In this document: positions 48,913-58,950 of the stretch, piece by piece | How the letters are laid out: every line of letters starts with the position of its first letter | Numbering within the stretch: position 1 is the stretch's first letter | Assembly (NCBI GenBank): GCA_946811185.2 | Contig: OX328106.1 | Coordinates: forward strand, 6,209,777-6,273,776 | Length of the DNA: 64,000 bases | Direction: 5' to 3' | Source: Hippopus hippopus | Lineage: Eukaryota > Mollusca > Bivalvia > Cardiida > Cardiidae | The notes under the pieces: generated by a model | Seen by the model: only the letters and a program-made list of their open reading frames with translations | What the model was told of the DNA's origin: nothing | The model's database searches: none | Made by a program: the position numbers and the translations under genes

Positions 48913-49295
48913 TTAAAGGCCCAGTAAAGGCCAAAATATCAAAGCAGGGGTCATAATGCATTTAAATTTAAATCATACCATGCAAAAGTATGAAAAATGT
49001 TGTGGAGATGACAGTCTGTTATCATGTGGTCGGACCATAATTATGTTAGTTGCCGGCAGAAAAAAAGAATTTTAAAATCAGGCAAAAAGTAAACAAAAGA
49101 TGCAGCTACCTGGCAGGTTTTAACCTAGTTTTGAAATTAATTCCTCTGTCAGCAACTAACACTTGGACAAACTGTACGATGACAGATTGTCATCTTCACA
49201 GTAATTTCCATACTTTTAAATGGTATGATATAAATTCAAATGCATTTAAACACCCGTTTTTTTTTTTTTACTTTTGGGCCTTATTGTTACTTTAA
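48913..49295. mobile_element. Fold-back family G, complete
   Basis: AAAGGCCCAGTAAAGGCC start and GGGCCTTATTGTTACTTTAA end. The whole element folds back: ATGCATTTAAATTTAAATCAT/ATGATATAAATTCAAATGCAT, GATGACAGTCTGTTATCA/TGATGACAGATTGTCATC, AGTTGCCGGCAG/CTGTCAGCAACT (arms imperfect). Confidence 0.85.
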
Positions 49296-49633
49296 CATTT
49301 AGCAACAGGCTTGAGGCAAAAGCCTTGAAGCCCTGGCATCAACATCAATTTTTGTGCATACATTTTTGTTTAAGTAAAAAAGGCAAAAGAAATAACGGAA
49401 TACATAAAAGCTTGGTCTTAGTCGTGGGCTTCATCTTTGCTTTATTTCTGGCTACGCCCATAAGTTTTATCAAATTCTCTTGTATTCAAATCCTCTGCAA
49501 TGAGAGATTAAGACGATGATAGCAAAAAATGGTTGATACATCACTTTCTGTACAGAGGGAAAAAGGTTTTTGGTCATTTATTGTGGATGCATTGCTGATA
49601 AATTTTCGCCAGACAAAAATAAATTTTATTCAC
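49296..49633. other. Intron, nothing recognised
   Basis: An 81-aa ORF (49274-49519) overlaps the G end and has no recognisable domain. Confidence 0.4.
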
Positions 49634-49740
49634 AGCCCCTTACCAAACAATGCAGAGTTTTAAGGACTCTGAAGAAGACAGCTTTTGAAAACCTTGTGGG
49701 AAAAGGAGAAAATGCTGGCAATGCCTTTTTCCCCAAAATG
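49634..49740 (+). mobile_element. MITE-A, left half
   Basis: CCCCTTACCAAACAATGCAG short arm and left core arm to AAAATGCTGGCAATGCC; long arm absent. Confidence 0.7.
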
Positions 49741-49977
49741 ATTTAGGGGAAGAAAAGCAATTTGTTATTCTGCGTAGCGAAAACACAGGATAGTTTTCCC
49801 ATATAAAGTGTACATATTTCAGTGTTTGTAATTATGGACAACTTTGTCAGGATTTTTGTCTGTGTGCAAATCCATGTTAAGTCAGTTTTTGTTTATTTTC
49901 CACATTAATTTTCTTATGGCATGCAGTCTTGAGACTTTTTCCTGTTTAATAAATGGAGTGACCTTTTTTTCAAATTG

Positions 49978-50060
49978 TTAAAGCGTAAAGTGCTTAATCC
50001 AATTTTAGTTGCTTGTGTGGATATTGTAGATCAAGATCAGACTGCACAGATTGAGCTTCT
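49978..50060 (+). mobile_element. MITE-B (subtype 2), left half
   Basis: TTAAAGCGTAAAGTGC.. TATTGTAGATCAAGATCAGACTGCACAG (segments); right half missing. Confidence 0.65.
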
Positions 50061-50314
50061 ATTCCAGATACTCTGATAAAGAGAACAGTGAAATCACAAT
50101 TTCTGCATTGTTTGTACAGACTGAGACTTTTAAAACTCATAGAAAATTGGACTGTAGGCTTTTCAATAGATAGATGCTTTTAGAAAGAATAGGTGGAAAG
50201 AAACTTTTTGATTTTGACAAATAATTGCTCCCTTTCCTATAGTTTTTTTCACTTTATTAATCATTGTTGCCTGCAAAATACTTTAAATTTGAACAAGCAG
50301 TCATAGAGTTATCC
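50061..50314. other. Intron, nothing recognised
   Basis: A weak MITE-A-like long-arm trace near 50262-50300 only. Confidence 0.35.
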
Positions 50315-50965
50315 CTCCAGGTTTCAAGTTAAATCCAGTGACAAGCCGGGTCAACCTTTGGAACTGCCCACATCACGGTGCGAGAACTGGTTAAAGATGC
50401 ATCTTTACTCGTTTTCATCCAGTTTTGTAACCGATTTTATCTTTATTTTATGAAATTATAATCATTCTTGTACCTTCGTGCCAAATGTTGCCCCTGACGT
50501 TTGCAAGGTTGCACAGATTACGTCGGATAGAAAATGCATTTCATTCTATTGCGGCTAGCCATAGACATAACAACTACAGTTTCCGGTTTAAATCGAAGAC
50601 AAATCCCTGGCGTCTCTTTATCCTATACACCTTATATCGATTTTTTATCTACGTTTACATGGCTATCTAGATTCTACACACTGTAAAGTTGTAACAGCGT
50701 TTGTTTACTCTCTGTCTGTATGGGTGCATCTTTAAGGTTTCCAGGAAAACATGGTTGAGAGTAATGCCAACAGGTTTCAAGTTCAAATCCACTGATGAGC
50801 AGGGTCATCCTTCGGAACCACCCACATCATGGTGCGAGTACTGGTTAAGGTTTCCAGGAAGCAGTCATCAAGTGTAAAGCCAACAAGTTCCAAGTTCAAA
50901 TCCAGTGATGAGCGGGGTCAAGAAACCTTTGGAACAACCTACAACACTGCAAGTTCTGATTAATA
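50315..50965 (+). repeat. Repeat H, three tandem units
   Basis: Units of about 114 bp begin near 50315, 50767 and 50881: GGTTTCAAGTTCAAATCC, GAGCAGGGTCA, CACATCATGGTGCGAGTACTGGTTAAGG (segments). GGTTTCAAGTTCAAATCC resembles a B box, so a tRNA-derived origin is possible. Unit 1 is split by element W. Confidence 0.72.
50391..50735. mobile_element. Element W, TTAA-flanked insertion in H
   Basis: TTAAAGATGCATC at the left and GGTGCATCTTTAA at the right; TTAA at 50391-50394 and 50732-50735. Without it unit H reads GAACTGGTTAAGGTTTCC, as in its sister unit. A 61-aa ORF inside has no known domain. Confidence 0.82.
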
Positions 50966-51074
50966 GGTTTTAGTTAAGACATTTAGTTTACATCGATTGA
51001 GAAACAAGTTTTTACTAATCTTTCTCGATTCTGCTTCCTGGGGCCTACGCCAGTATTTGTGTCGAATGTGTGGG

Positions 51075-51172
51075 CCAATGAGCAGTCCCAAAGTTGACAT
51101 CGGCTATCGGGTATCGAACTCCTGATCTTGTGGTTATGAGGCTGACGCTCTTCCTCACAACCATGGACACCA
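51075..51172 (-). mobile_element. tRNA-like SINE head, reverse
   Basis: In reverse: GTCCATGGTTGTGAGGAAGAG A-box region and GGAGTTCGATACCCG B box (segments). No intact tRNA cloverleaf. Confidence 0.5.
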
Positions 51173-51267
51173 TACTGGTGCTTAACAGGATAGGGCCACT
51201 TGGAAGCAACAACCAGGACTGATTAATTTGAATTTTAGAACTTGTTTTGAAATAGTTGTTGAATGAA

Positions 51268-51766
51268 TGGGCTAAATTTACCAAACAATCCCAAGTTTAA
51301 CCCTTTACCACACAGCAAAATTTAAGACCTATCCAAATTGACAGCATTTGCAGACGACAATTTCATTGTGGCTCAAATGACGCAACTTTTCTTTGATAGG
51401 GTAGAAAACTTTGTGGGAAAAGGAGAAAATGCTGGTTACCAGCATTTTCTCCTTTTCCCACAATGTTTTCAAAAGGCCTCTTCTTCAGGGGCGTTAAAAG
51501 GCGTCATTGTGTGGTAAAGGGTTAAAGTAACACCCCTGAGGAAGATGCCTGTAGAAAATATTATGCGAAAAGGAGAAAATGTTGGTAATCAGCATTTTCT
51601 CTTTTTTTCCAAAATTTTTTTGCTACCCTTTCAAAGATAAAACCCCATCATCATTTGAACCTTATTTACAGTATTATGTGAAAAATTGTGAAATGTGCAG
51701 ATTCTCTCAATTTTGCCACTTTGAAAAGTTCAAAACTTTTCTGTGTGGTATTTCACCTCAAGTGTA
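51268..51766 (+). mobile_element. MITE-A forward copy hosting another MITE-A
   Basis: Left end AATTTACCAAACAATCCCAAG, then the insert, then AGTAACACCCCTGAGGAAG, core near 51553-51620 and a decayed long arm. Confidence 0.8.
51297..51525 (-). mobile_element. MITE-A nested in a MITE-A short arm
   Basis: TTAA at 51297-51300 and 51522-51525 (229 bp); core at 51404-51470, nearly perfect. The host site is the GAGTTTTAACGACC TTAA. Confidence 0.92.
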
Positions 51767-51871
51767 CCAACAAATAACAAGTGTCTTGAATTCAGAAACA
51801 TTTCTTTATGCAAAATGTGCGTAATCTGTAATTCGCAAATTTTTCAACACTCATATATATCGACATATACA

Positions 51872-52427
51872 GTAACTCTTTTACGAAATAACAAAATTGT
51901 AGACTCATCAGAATTAAAGCTGCAATGCAGATGAAAAATAAATGGGTCTGAAATACTGAAATTTGTCCTTGGATAGGTAGAAAACATTGTTGGAACAGGA
52001 GGAAATGCTGGTTACCAGCATTTTCTCCTTTTTCCAACAATGTTTTCAAAAGTCTTCTCTTGAGAGTCGCCGAGCCTCTGTAGCTCAGTTGGTAGTGTGC
52101 AGGACTTGAGAACAGGGGTTTGTGGGTTTGATCCCTGGCTCGGCCCATTTCTTTCCGAGGATTGATGATAGTCATTGTGACATGATTCATTCCTCTCCCA
52201 TTGCCGACCATTGCTTCAACAATGGATATGTGGGAAAGCAGCCAGTGGCTGAGAAAGAAAATTGTGTGGAGTACTGGTAAAAGAGTGTCCAGGAAAGCCT
52301 TGATAGGTGCACTGGCCGCCACGATATAACTGATATATTGTTGAAAACGGCATTAGCACCATACAATCAATCAATCAATCAATCTCTTGAGGGTCATTGA
52401 AATATGGAATTGTTTGATCGAGAGTTA
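51872..52427 (-). mobile_element. MITE-A reverse copy hosting a SINE-3
   Basis: GTAA 51872, TTAA 52424-52427. Core at 51980-52047 with GTTGGAA/TTCCAAC on both arms. Short arm broken at 52068/52383. Confidence 0.88.
52069..52382 (+). mobile_element. SINE-3, complete
   Basis: Duplication TCTCTTGAG(A/G)GTC at 52056-52068 and 52383-52395 (13 bp, one mismatch). A box TGTAGCTCAGTTGG, B box GGGTTTGATCCC, long unique body, then ATAACTGATATATTGTTGAA and CAATCAATCAATC. The 176-aa minus-strand ORF here is SINE plus MITE sequence. Confidence 0.95.
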
Positions 52428-52492
52428 AATTGCATGAGATTCTGCAATTGCTTTCAATTTGGACATTTTGATTGCTGTGTGGTAAAGGGTAA
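52428..52492 (+). mobile_element. MITE-A, right end
   Basis: GATTCTGCAATTGCTTTCAATTTGGAC.. GTGTGGTAAAGGGTAA (segments). Confidence 0.62.
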
Positions 52493-52679
52493 ACTCTACA
52501 ACAAAATTGTAGACCGGTACAAATTGAAAGTGTTTTCAGATGACAATTTAGATGTGGGTAGAAAACATTGTGGGAAAAGGAGAAAATGCTGGTAACCAGC
52601 ATTTTCTCCTTTTCCCACAATGTTTTCAAAAGGTATCTTTTTCAGGGTCGTTAAAACCCAGGATTGTGTGGTAAAGGGT
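52489..52679 (-). mobile_element. MITE-A, reverse copy with perfect core
   Basis: Starts in the GTAA of the previous fragment; core at 52561-52627 is a perfect 67-bp palindrome though the arms are decayed and right TTAA is GTGG. Confidence 0.85.
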
Positions 52680-52780
52680 GGAAGGGGGAAATTGAGTCTT
52701 GATCATCCTATCTTCATTTGTCTGCAGTTATTGATTGGAATAGTTCTGTCACTAGCGATGAAAAGATTAGCTGGAAAAAA

Positions 52781-53004
52781 ATAACCCTTTACCATACAAT
52801 CGTGACTTCTGAGAAAGAAGACATTTGATAACATTGTGGGAAAAGGAGAAAATGCTGGTAACCAGCATTTTCTTCTTTTCCCACAATGTTTTTTGATTCC
52901 CTATCAAAGACAATGTCTGTTATTTGAGCCACATTTTAATTTGTTGTCTACAAATGATCTGGGTTTGGGCAGGTCTAATAGTGTGTCATGTTGTACAGGG
53001 TTAT
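52781..53004 (+). mobile_element. MITE-A, forward copy
   Basis: ATAA and TTAT ends; core at 52829-52893; short arm shortened. Confidence 0.85.
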
Positions 53005-53029
53005 TTCTTTATAGAATGACAAAATTTTA

Positions 53030-53460
53030 CACCAAACAATAGTGTTTTTATAAAAATCCTGAAAAGAAAACAGACTTTTAAAATATTTTTAACAAAATAT
53101 TCAGACGCAAACCCTCTAATATGAGCCATATTAAATTCTTTATCTGCATCTGCTTTCAGTTTGGACCACCCGCCCAGCTCTGCTCAGTGGTTAACGTATC
53201 GGACTCGTGACTGGGTGGTTGTGTGTTCGATACCCAGTAGAGGCAAACTTTCTTTCCTGTGATTTTTTGCCTCTCACCTCTGATGCATGTGAGAAAGTAG
53301 TCAATGACTTGGAAACAAAGTTGTGTCAGTACTGTTTTGAGAAAGCCAGGAAACACATGCATAGGTGCACTGACTGCCATGATATGACCTTAAGCTGTTA
53401 AAACTGGGTTAAACTCTAATTCACTCAATCAATCAATTCAGTTTGGACCAACCTGAAAAT
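53030..53460 (+). mobile_element. MITE-A remnant hosting a SINE-2
   Basis: AACAATAGTGTTTTTATAAAAATCC, ATGAGCCATATTAAATTC.. GCTTTCAGTTTGGACCA (segments), then SINE-2, then ACCTGAAAATTCC. Confidence 0.6.
53169..53436 (+). mobile_element. SINE-2, complete
   Basis: Perfect 14-bp duplication TTCAGTTTGGACCA at 53155-53168 and 53437-53450. A box GCTCAGTGGTTAACG, B box TGTTCGATACCC, CAATCAATCAA tail. Confidence 0.96.
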
Positions 53461-53529
53461 TCCTTTTCCCAACAATGCTTTCATCCAAACCAGTGGATTT
53501 TTTTCTGATGAAAAGAAGTTTGAAATTGC

Positions 53530-53617
53530 AGTAACTAGAATTTTCTCCTTTTCCCACAATGTTTTCCAATGGCTTCTTTCTCTAGGCTGTTAAAACTCAG
53601 GATTGTGTGGTAAACGA
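53530..53617 (-). mobile_element. MITE-A, right half of a reverse copy
   Basis: TTCTCCTTTTCCCACAATG.. GATTGTGTGGTAAACGA. Confidence 0.7.
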
Positions 53618-53639
53618 TGAATGGAGGACTAGATAATTT

Positions 53640-53832
53640 CAGGTTTATCTCCAATAAAATTACTTGCAGACAAAATTGAATATGAATCCAATAGAGGATT
53701 TGCCATTTAAAAGGTTGAAAAAAACCGAGAAAATTGTGGTGACCAACATTTTCTCCTTTTCTTACATTGTTTTCAAAAGCAATCTTCCTAAGCCAGTTGG
53801 AGAGGCACAGGATTGTGTGGTGAATGGGTTAA
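53640..53832 (-). mobile_element. MITE-A, degraded reverse copy
   Basis: Core diverged (GAGAAAATTGTGGTGACCAAC, part); ends GTGTGGTGAATGGGTTAA at 53829-53832, shared. Confidence 0.7.
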
Positions 53833-54057
53833 CTCTTTACCAAACGACAAAATTTAAACTTGTCCAAATTGAAAGCATTTGCCGACAACATACCAACTGA
53901 GGCTCATATCAAGAATTTTGTCTTTGATAGGATAGAAAACATCGTGGGAAAAGGAGAAAATGCTGGTTACCAGAATTTTCTCCTTTTCCCAAAATGTTTT
54001 CAAAAGCCTCCTTCATAAGCGTTGTTTAAAACCCGGGATTGTGTGGTAAAGAGTTAA
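53829..54057 (-). mobile_element. MITE-A, complete reverse copy in a chain
   Basis: TTAA 53829-53832 and 54054-54057; core at 53935-54001. Both TTAAs shared with neighbours. Confidence 0.92.
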
Positions 54058-54489
54058 CTCTTTACCAAATAACAGAATTCTAGAATGGTCCAAATTCAAA
54101 GCATTTGCAGACAGTAATTTGACCCTTACAGTGATGGAACCAAGTTAACTTGGTTTTTCGGACAGTGCAGATCAAGATCAGACTGCACAGAACATGCAGT
54201 CTGATCTTAGATCTACACTATCCGCTACCTTATTACATGTTATGGCTGAAACAATCTTCAAAGAACAATATTAGGGCTGCTTTTCCTACTTGGAAAGGTT
54301 TAACTCATTAATTCAGCACTTTAAGTGTTAAAGGTGGCTCAAATAACTGAATTCATCCTTGGTACAATAAAAACACTGTGGGAAAAGGAGAAAATGCTGG
54401 TTACCAGCATTTTCTCCTTTTCCCACAATGTTTTCAAAAGGCTTCTTTCCCTGGGCCTTTAAAACCCAGGATTGATTGGTAAAGAAAAG
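54054..54489 (-). mobile_element. MITE-A reverse copy hosting a MITE-B
   Basis: Long arm to GCAGACAGTAATTT, then MITE-B, then AGGTGGCTCAAATAAC; core at 54369-54435; right end decayed to TTGGTAAAGAAAAG. Confidence 0.88.
54119..54331 (+). mobile_element. MITE-B (subtype 2) inserted in MITE-A
   Basis: TTGACCCTTACAGTGATGG to CACTTTAAGTGTTAA; TTGA 54119-54122 and TTAA 54328-54331 sit at the internal TTAA of the MITE-A long arm. Palindrome 54159-54224 reaches CGGACAGTG/CTATCCG. Confidence 0.88.
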
Positions 54490-55250
54490 TGTCCAACAAT
54501 ATATTTTCATCTACGTAATGGTCTAAGTGTAAGATAAGTTTTTTCTGGCATGATTTTAGATTTTGATAAGCTGGGTTTTAATAGATTTATGCATTTTTTA
54601 GGGCCGTAAACCTGACTGTGAGATTAGGGAGAACAAAAAATTGTGTTTTTCTCAAAGGAATCTGTTAAAACATGAGAAAATAATATTTATAAGTTCATAT
54701 TTCAAAATCTCCCCCAAAACCCCATAATGCTCTGAGGTCGTATTTCAAAAATATCAGAAAGCCTGTATTTCTAAGGATTGTATTTCATATACATCCAGTG
54801 CGGAGTCGTTGGGGTAAGTTGGTAAGTCGTAAAAGTTTTTGACGTTGCTGCAACAACCTCATAGAGGACAATACGCTTGATGATAGGACGGTAAAAATTA
54901 TGCTAAAATTATGCAAAATTATTATTCATAAATGTTGATAACAATGGCGGCTTTCTCTCGATTAGAATTCTTATGTATGTTAAAAGTCAAGAAAAGAGGA
55001 GACATATGGAAAACAGGGTCTTAAATGTGTCAGATTTTTATGATATGAGAAAAGTATTAAGTAGCGGGAAAAAAAATGTAAAACAAAATCAAATTTTTCT
55101 TCATTGTAATGTGAGGCAAAAAAAAACCCTGCAGCCTAAATCTGTCTGTCTTTGACTTCTAAATGAATGGATATTTTAAATGCCTAGATTTCAGGGACTA
55201 GATAGAAGTAAGGTGATTTACAAGCCAAAATTTCAGGAGCTACGTAAAAG
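54490..55250. other. Intron, mostly unique
   Basis: A single unit like the minisatellite at 56395 (CCTAGATTTCAGGGACTAG.. GGTGATTTACAAGCC) lies at 55183-55245. The rest is unrecognised; 60-aa ORF at 54973 has no domain. Confidence 0.4.
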
Positions 55251-55277
55251 TTAACCCTTTACGAAACAATCACATTT

Positions 55278-55478
55278 TTAACCCCTAGGCTGCTAAGCGG
55301 GACTCAAAGATCTTTGCAGACATAGTAGATCAAGATAAGACTGCACAGAATGTGCAGTCTGATCCTGGATCCACACTGTCCAACAAGGAGGTACTTTTTG
55401 CATCAACAAATAACTTTGAAATAGCAAAATTTTGATTATTACTATCAGCTTGAAAGTTTCATTTAATTAGCAGGTTAA
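55278..55478 (+). mobile_element. MITE-B (subtype 1) nested in MITE-A
   Basis: TTAACCCCTAGGCTGCTAAG to AGCAGGTTAA; TTAA 55278-55281 and 55475-55478; palindrome 55318-55381. Confidence 0.9.
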
Positions 55479-55702
55479 CTCTTTACCAAACAACAAAATT
55501 ATAGACTGGTCCAAATTGAAAGCGTTTGCAGACGACAAAATAAATGTGACTGAAATTTGGTTTGGGAAGGGTAGAAAACATTGTGGGAAAAGGAGAAAAT
55601 GCTGGTTACCAGCATTTTCTCCTTTTCCCACATTGTTTTCCAAAGGCTTCTTTCTCAGGGTCGTCAAAAGTAGGAATTGTGTGGTATTGTGTAAAGGGTT
55701 AA
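55475..55702 (-). mobile_element. MITE-A chained to the MITE-B, inside MITE-A
   Basis: TTAA 55475-55478 shared with MITE-B, 55699-55702 shared with the host; core at 55574-55640. Confidence 0.92.
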
Positions 55703-55998
55703 TGACTTTTACCAAGCAGGATTTTGAAAACATTGTTGGGAAAAGGAGAAAATGCTGGTAATCAGCATTTCTCCTTTTCCCAACAATGTTTTTCACACTA
55801 TCAAAGACAAAAATCATCATTTGAACCATATTTACTTCACCATTTTCAGTATTTTTGACTTTTACAAGTCTAGAATTTTGTTTTCTTATAAAGAATAAAA
55901 TGACTGATTATGTTATGAAACTTCATTGATGATCATTGCTCTATTTTTTTTTTTAAGGGTCCCATAATTCAGACTTCATAAAATATGGCTTATGAACT

Positions 55999-56216
55999 CT
56001 AACCTCTTTAACACACAATCCTGAGATTTATTGACCCTGAAGAAGACAGCTTTTGAAAACATTGTGGGAAAGGGAAACCATCATTTTCTCCTTTTTCCAT
56101 GATGTTTTCTACCCTATCGAAGACAGAAATTATCATTTTAGCAACATTCTAATTGTTATCTGCTAATTTTTTAAAATTTTTTAGAGTACAAAATTTTATC
56201 ATTTGGTAAAGAGTTA
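55999..56216 (+). mobile_element. MITE-A, forward copy, core reduced
   Basis: CTAACCTCTTTAACACACAATCC (segments) left end; core lacks its centre (GGGAAAGGGAAACCATCATTTTC, segments); TTAA 56213-56216. Confidence 0.82.
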
Positions 56217-56224
56217 AAAAAGAA

Positions 56225-56382
56225 TTACCCTTTACCAAACAATCCTGGTAACCAGCATTTTCTCCTTTTCCAAAATGTTTTCTACCCCTTTTAAGAACAA
56301 ATCCCATCAGTAGATCTACATTTAATATATTGCCTGTATCACTTTCAGTTTTGACAATTCTAAAATATGATACGGTGGTTAA
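56225..56382 (+). mobile_element. MITE-A, forward copy, left core arm deleted
   Basis: TTACCCTTTACCAAACAATCC jumps straight to TGGTAACCAGCATTTTC (segments); TTAA 56379-56382. Confidence 0.82.
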
Positions 56383-56394
56383 TGAAGTTAAGCC

Positions 56395-57915
56395 ATTTCC
56401 AAGCCTAGATTTTAAGGCCAAGGTAGACATTGAGCAACTCAGAAGCTGACATTTTAAAGCGTAAAAAGTAAGTGATTTTCAGGCATAGAATTCAGGTTCT
56501 AGCTTAGAGAGGTTAGGTGGTTGCAAAGCCTAGAATACAGACCCTACTATGAGTAAGGTGATTGCTAGACCTAATGTTCAGACCCTGTGTTGATGAGTTT
56601 AAGTAATTGCTTGGCCTAACGTTCAGATCCTGGGTTGAAAAATTTAGGTGATTTGCTAGGTCCAGAGTTTGGATCCAAAGTTTAAAAGGTTAGATGATTG
56701 ATAAACCTGGAGTTCAGGGCCTAGCCTGATGAAGTTAAATGATTGCTTACTGTAGAGTATATAGGGCATATTTGGAAAAGATTAGGTGATTTTTAGGCCT
56801 AAAGTTCAGATCCTAGGTTAAAAAAGGTTAGGTCATTGCCCAGCCTGGAGTTCTGGTCTAGGTCGAAAATGTTAGGTGAATGCTAGGCCTCGAGTTCAGA
56901 TCCTAGGTTGAAACGGTTAGGTGATTGCTAGGCCTAGAGGTCGTATCTTAGGTGAAAAGCTAAGGTGATTGCTAGACCTAGAGTTGAGATACTTGGTTGC
57001 ACAGGTTAGGTGATTGCTAGGCCAAGAGGTCAAATACATTGGTTTAAAAAGGTAGGTGATTGCTAGGCCTAGAGTTCAGATCCTTGGTTGAAGCTCAGGC
57101 CCAGGTAGCTCGGTGATTAGCGTATGGGACTCGTGACCTGGTTGTTGTGGGTTCAATACTATATTGAGGCAAACTTTTTCTCTTGCTTTTTCACCTTTCA
57201 CTTTTGATGCATATGAGAAAAGTAGGAAGGGACTTTGAAAGATAGTTGTGTCAGTACTGATGTGAGAAAGCCAGGAAACAGGTGTGCAGGTGCACTGACC
57301 ACCATGATATGACCTAAGCTGTTTAAAACGGCATTAAACTCCAATACAGACAGACAAACCTAGCTTGAAATGGTAAGGTGAATGCTAGGCTTAGAGTTCA
57401 GATTCTAGGTTGAAATGGTTGGTTGATTGCTATGCCTAGAGTGTAGACACTGGGTTGGATACGTTAGGTGATTGCTCAGCCTGGAGGTCAGTTCCTAGCT
57501 TGAATTAGTTGGTGATTGCTTAGCCTGGAGGTCAGGGCTTAGTTTGAATAGTTTAGGTGATTGCTAAGCCTAGATTTCAGGGTCTAGGTAGTACAAGTTT
57601 GATATAAGTTAGATTTCAGGGTGTCAGTGGAAGGAGTCATTTTTATCTCAGGGCATAAAGTTTAAGCCCCTTGGTAGAAGAGATTAGGTGATTTTCAAGC
57701 TTAGAGTTCAGGGTATTTGTTCAAGCGACAATGCCTAGGGTTCAGGGAGAAGAGTTTTAACAGTTCAGTTCTTTTATAGGAGTAAAGTGATTTGAAAGCC
57801 AAGAGTTTAGGGTCTGGGTAGAAGTAGTTCAATGATATCAAACTTTGGAAGGTTTTATACAGGCCTGGAGTTCAGGGCCTTTGAAGTAGAAATTTAGTGA
57901 TTTTCATGCCAAATG
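56395..57915 (+). repeat. Minisatellite, about 45-bp unit
   Basis: Roughly 25-30 diverged units of GGTTAGGTGATTGCTAGGCC / TAGAGTTCAGATCCTAGGTTG. Best conserved 56800-57090; units 57590-57915 are looser and vary in length. Interrupted by a SINE-2. Confidence 0.88.
57105..57357 (+). mobile_element. SINE-2 inside the minisatellite
   Basis: AGGTAGCTCGGTGATTAGCG A box, GGGTTCAATACTA B box, AAAGCCAGGAAACAGG body, GATATGACCTAAGCTG tail. Flanking duplication not clear. Confidence 0.85.
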
Positions 57916-57919
57916 TACT

Positions 57920-58075
57920 TGGCTTGAAAGCTACTTTGCAGATAACGTATCAAATATTTGTTAAAACATGAAATTTGACTTTTAGAGGGTAGAAAACATT
58001 GTGATTAAAGGGGGAAATGCTGGTTACCAGCATCTTCTCCTTTTCCCACAATGTTTTCACAGGGCTTCTAGCTCA
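57920..58075 (-). mobile_element. MITE-A, reverse copy, ends lost
   Basis: Core at 57992-58058 (GTGATTAAAGGGGG left arm diverged); right arm runs into SINE-3. Confidence 0.72.
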
Positions 58076-58076
58076 T

Positions 58077-58208
58077 GGTCCACGGCTCAGCCAATTCCTT
58101 TCCAAGGATTGATAATAGACATTTATACAAGATTCTTTCCTCTCTCACCGCTGACCATTGTTTCGACCATGGTTATGTGGGAAAGCAGCCAGTGGCTTGG
58201 AAAGAATG
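58077..58208 (+). mobile_element. SINE-3, internal part
   Basis: GGCTCAGCCAATTCCTTTCC.. GACCATGGTTATGTGGGAAAGCAGCCAGTGGC (segments); both ends missing. Confidence 0.72.
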
Positions 58209-58212
58209 TATG

Positions 58213-58454
58213 TTTTTCAGTCTAGATGCACAGATGCAACTTTAATAAGTTGGGATAATGCATTGACGGGAATTAACTTACCACCAGTGACATTTTTTAT
58301 CGTAGTGTAGGGTTAAACAGCAGGAACTATAGTGAATTCCGTAATTTATCGAACTTCATCAACATTTTTTCAGTCTAGTTGCACGGATGCAACTTTAATA
58401 AGTTGGGATAATGCATAGACGGGGATTAACTTACCACTGGTGACTGTTTTTTAT
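58213..58454 (+). repeat. Direct repeat pair, about 90 bp, 153 bp apart
   Basis: TTTTCAGTCTAG(A/T)TGCAC then GATGCAACTTTAATAAGTTGG and ACTTACCAC at 58213-58301 and 58366-58454 (segments), nearly identical. Confidence 0.8.
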
Positions 58455-58620
58455 CCATATTCAATCACATCTGTCAATCAATAGACAAGTCTGGCAATTA
58501 ATCATGCGGAACACTTTCAGCGCTAGATATATAAACTCAACTGCATTTGATGGCTGAATATATGATAAACTAAAACTTAAGATAGACTTTTTTATCGTAG
58601 AGGATTGATTTTTACAAAAA

Positions 58621-58684
58621 GATAGTATAGATCCAAAATCAGGCTGCACATTCTGTGCACTTTGATCTTGATCTATGCTGTCCA
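58621..58684. mobile_element. MITE-B palindrome
   Basis: GATAGTATAGATCCAAAATCAGG and CTTTGATCTTGATCTATGCTGTCC (segments). Confidence 0.65.
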
Positions 58685-58722
58685 CAAAAGACCTTATTTT
58701 TTGTGTTTGGCACTGAAAGGAT

Positions 58723-58950
58723 GATTCCTTTATCTCACAATCCAGAGTTTTAATGATCCTGCGGAAAGAGGTTTTCGAAAACATTGTGGGAAAAGGAGAA
58801 AATGCTGGTTACCAGTATTTTCTCCACTTCTCACAATGTTTCCTACTTTGTCAACAACAAATCTCATAATTTGAGTTATCTTTGGTTTCTTGTTTACAAA
58901 TGCTTACAATAGGGATGAGTCTAAAATTTTATGGTGTGGTAAAGGGTTGA
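58723..58950 (+). mobile_element. MITE-A, forward copy
   Basis: Core at 58777-58843; right end TTGA 58947-58950 is shared. Confidence 0.86.

Larger units (their letters stand above)
55251..55902 (+). mobile_element. MITE-A forward copy hosting two elements at one TTAA
   Basis: TTAACCCTTTACGAAACAATC at 55251, host sequence stops at the internal TTAA 55278-55281, and resumes at 55699 as TTAATGACTTTTACCAAGCAG; core at 55729-55794 (mirrored TTGTTGGG/CCCAACAA). Confidence 0.8.

Noticed and set aside
51792..52322. 176-aa minus-strand ORF
   Set aside because: It spans SINE-3 and a MITE-A, on the opposite strand to the SINE.
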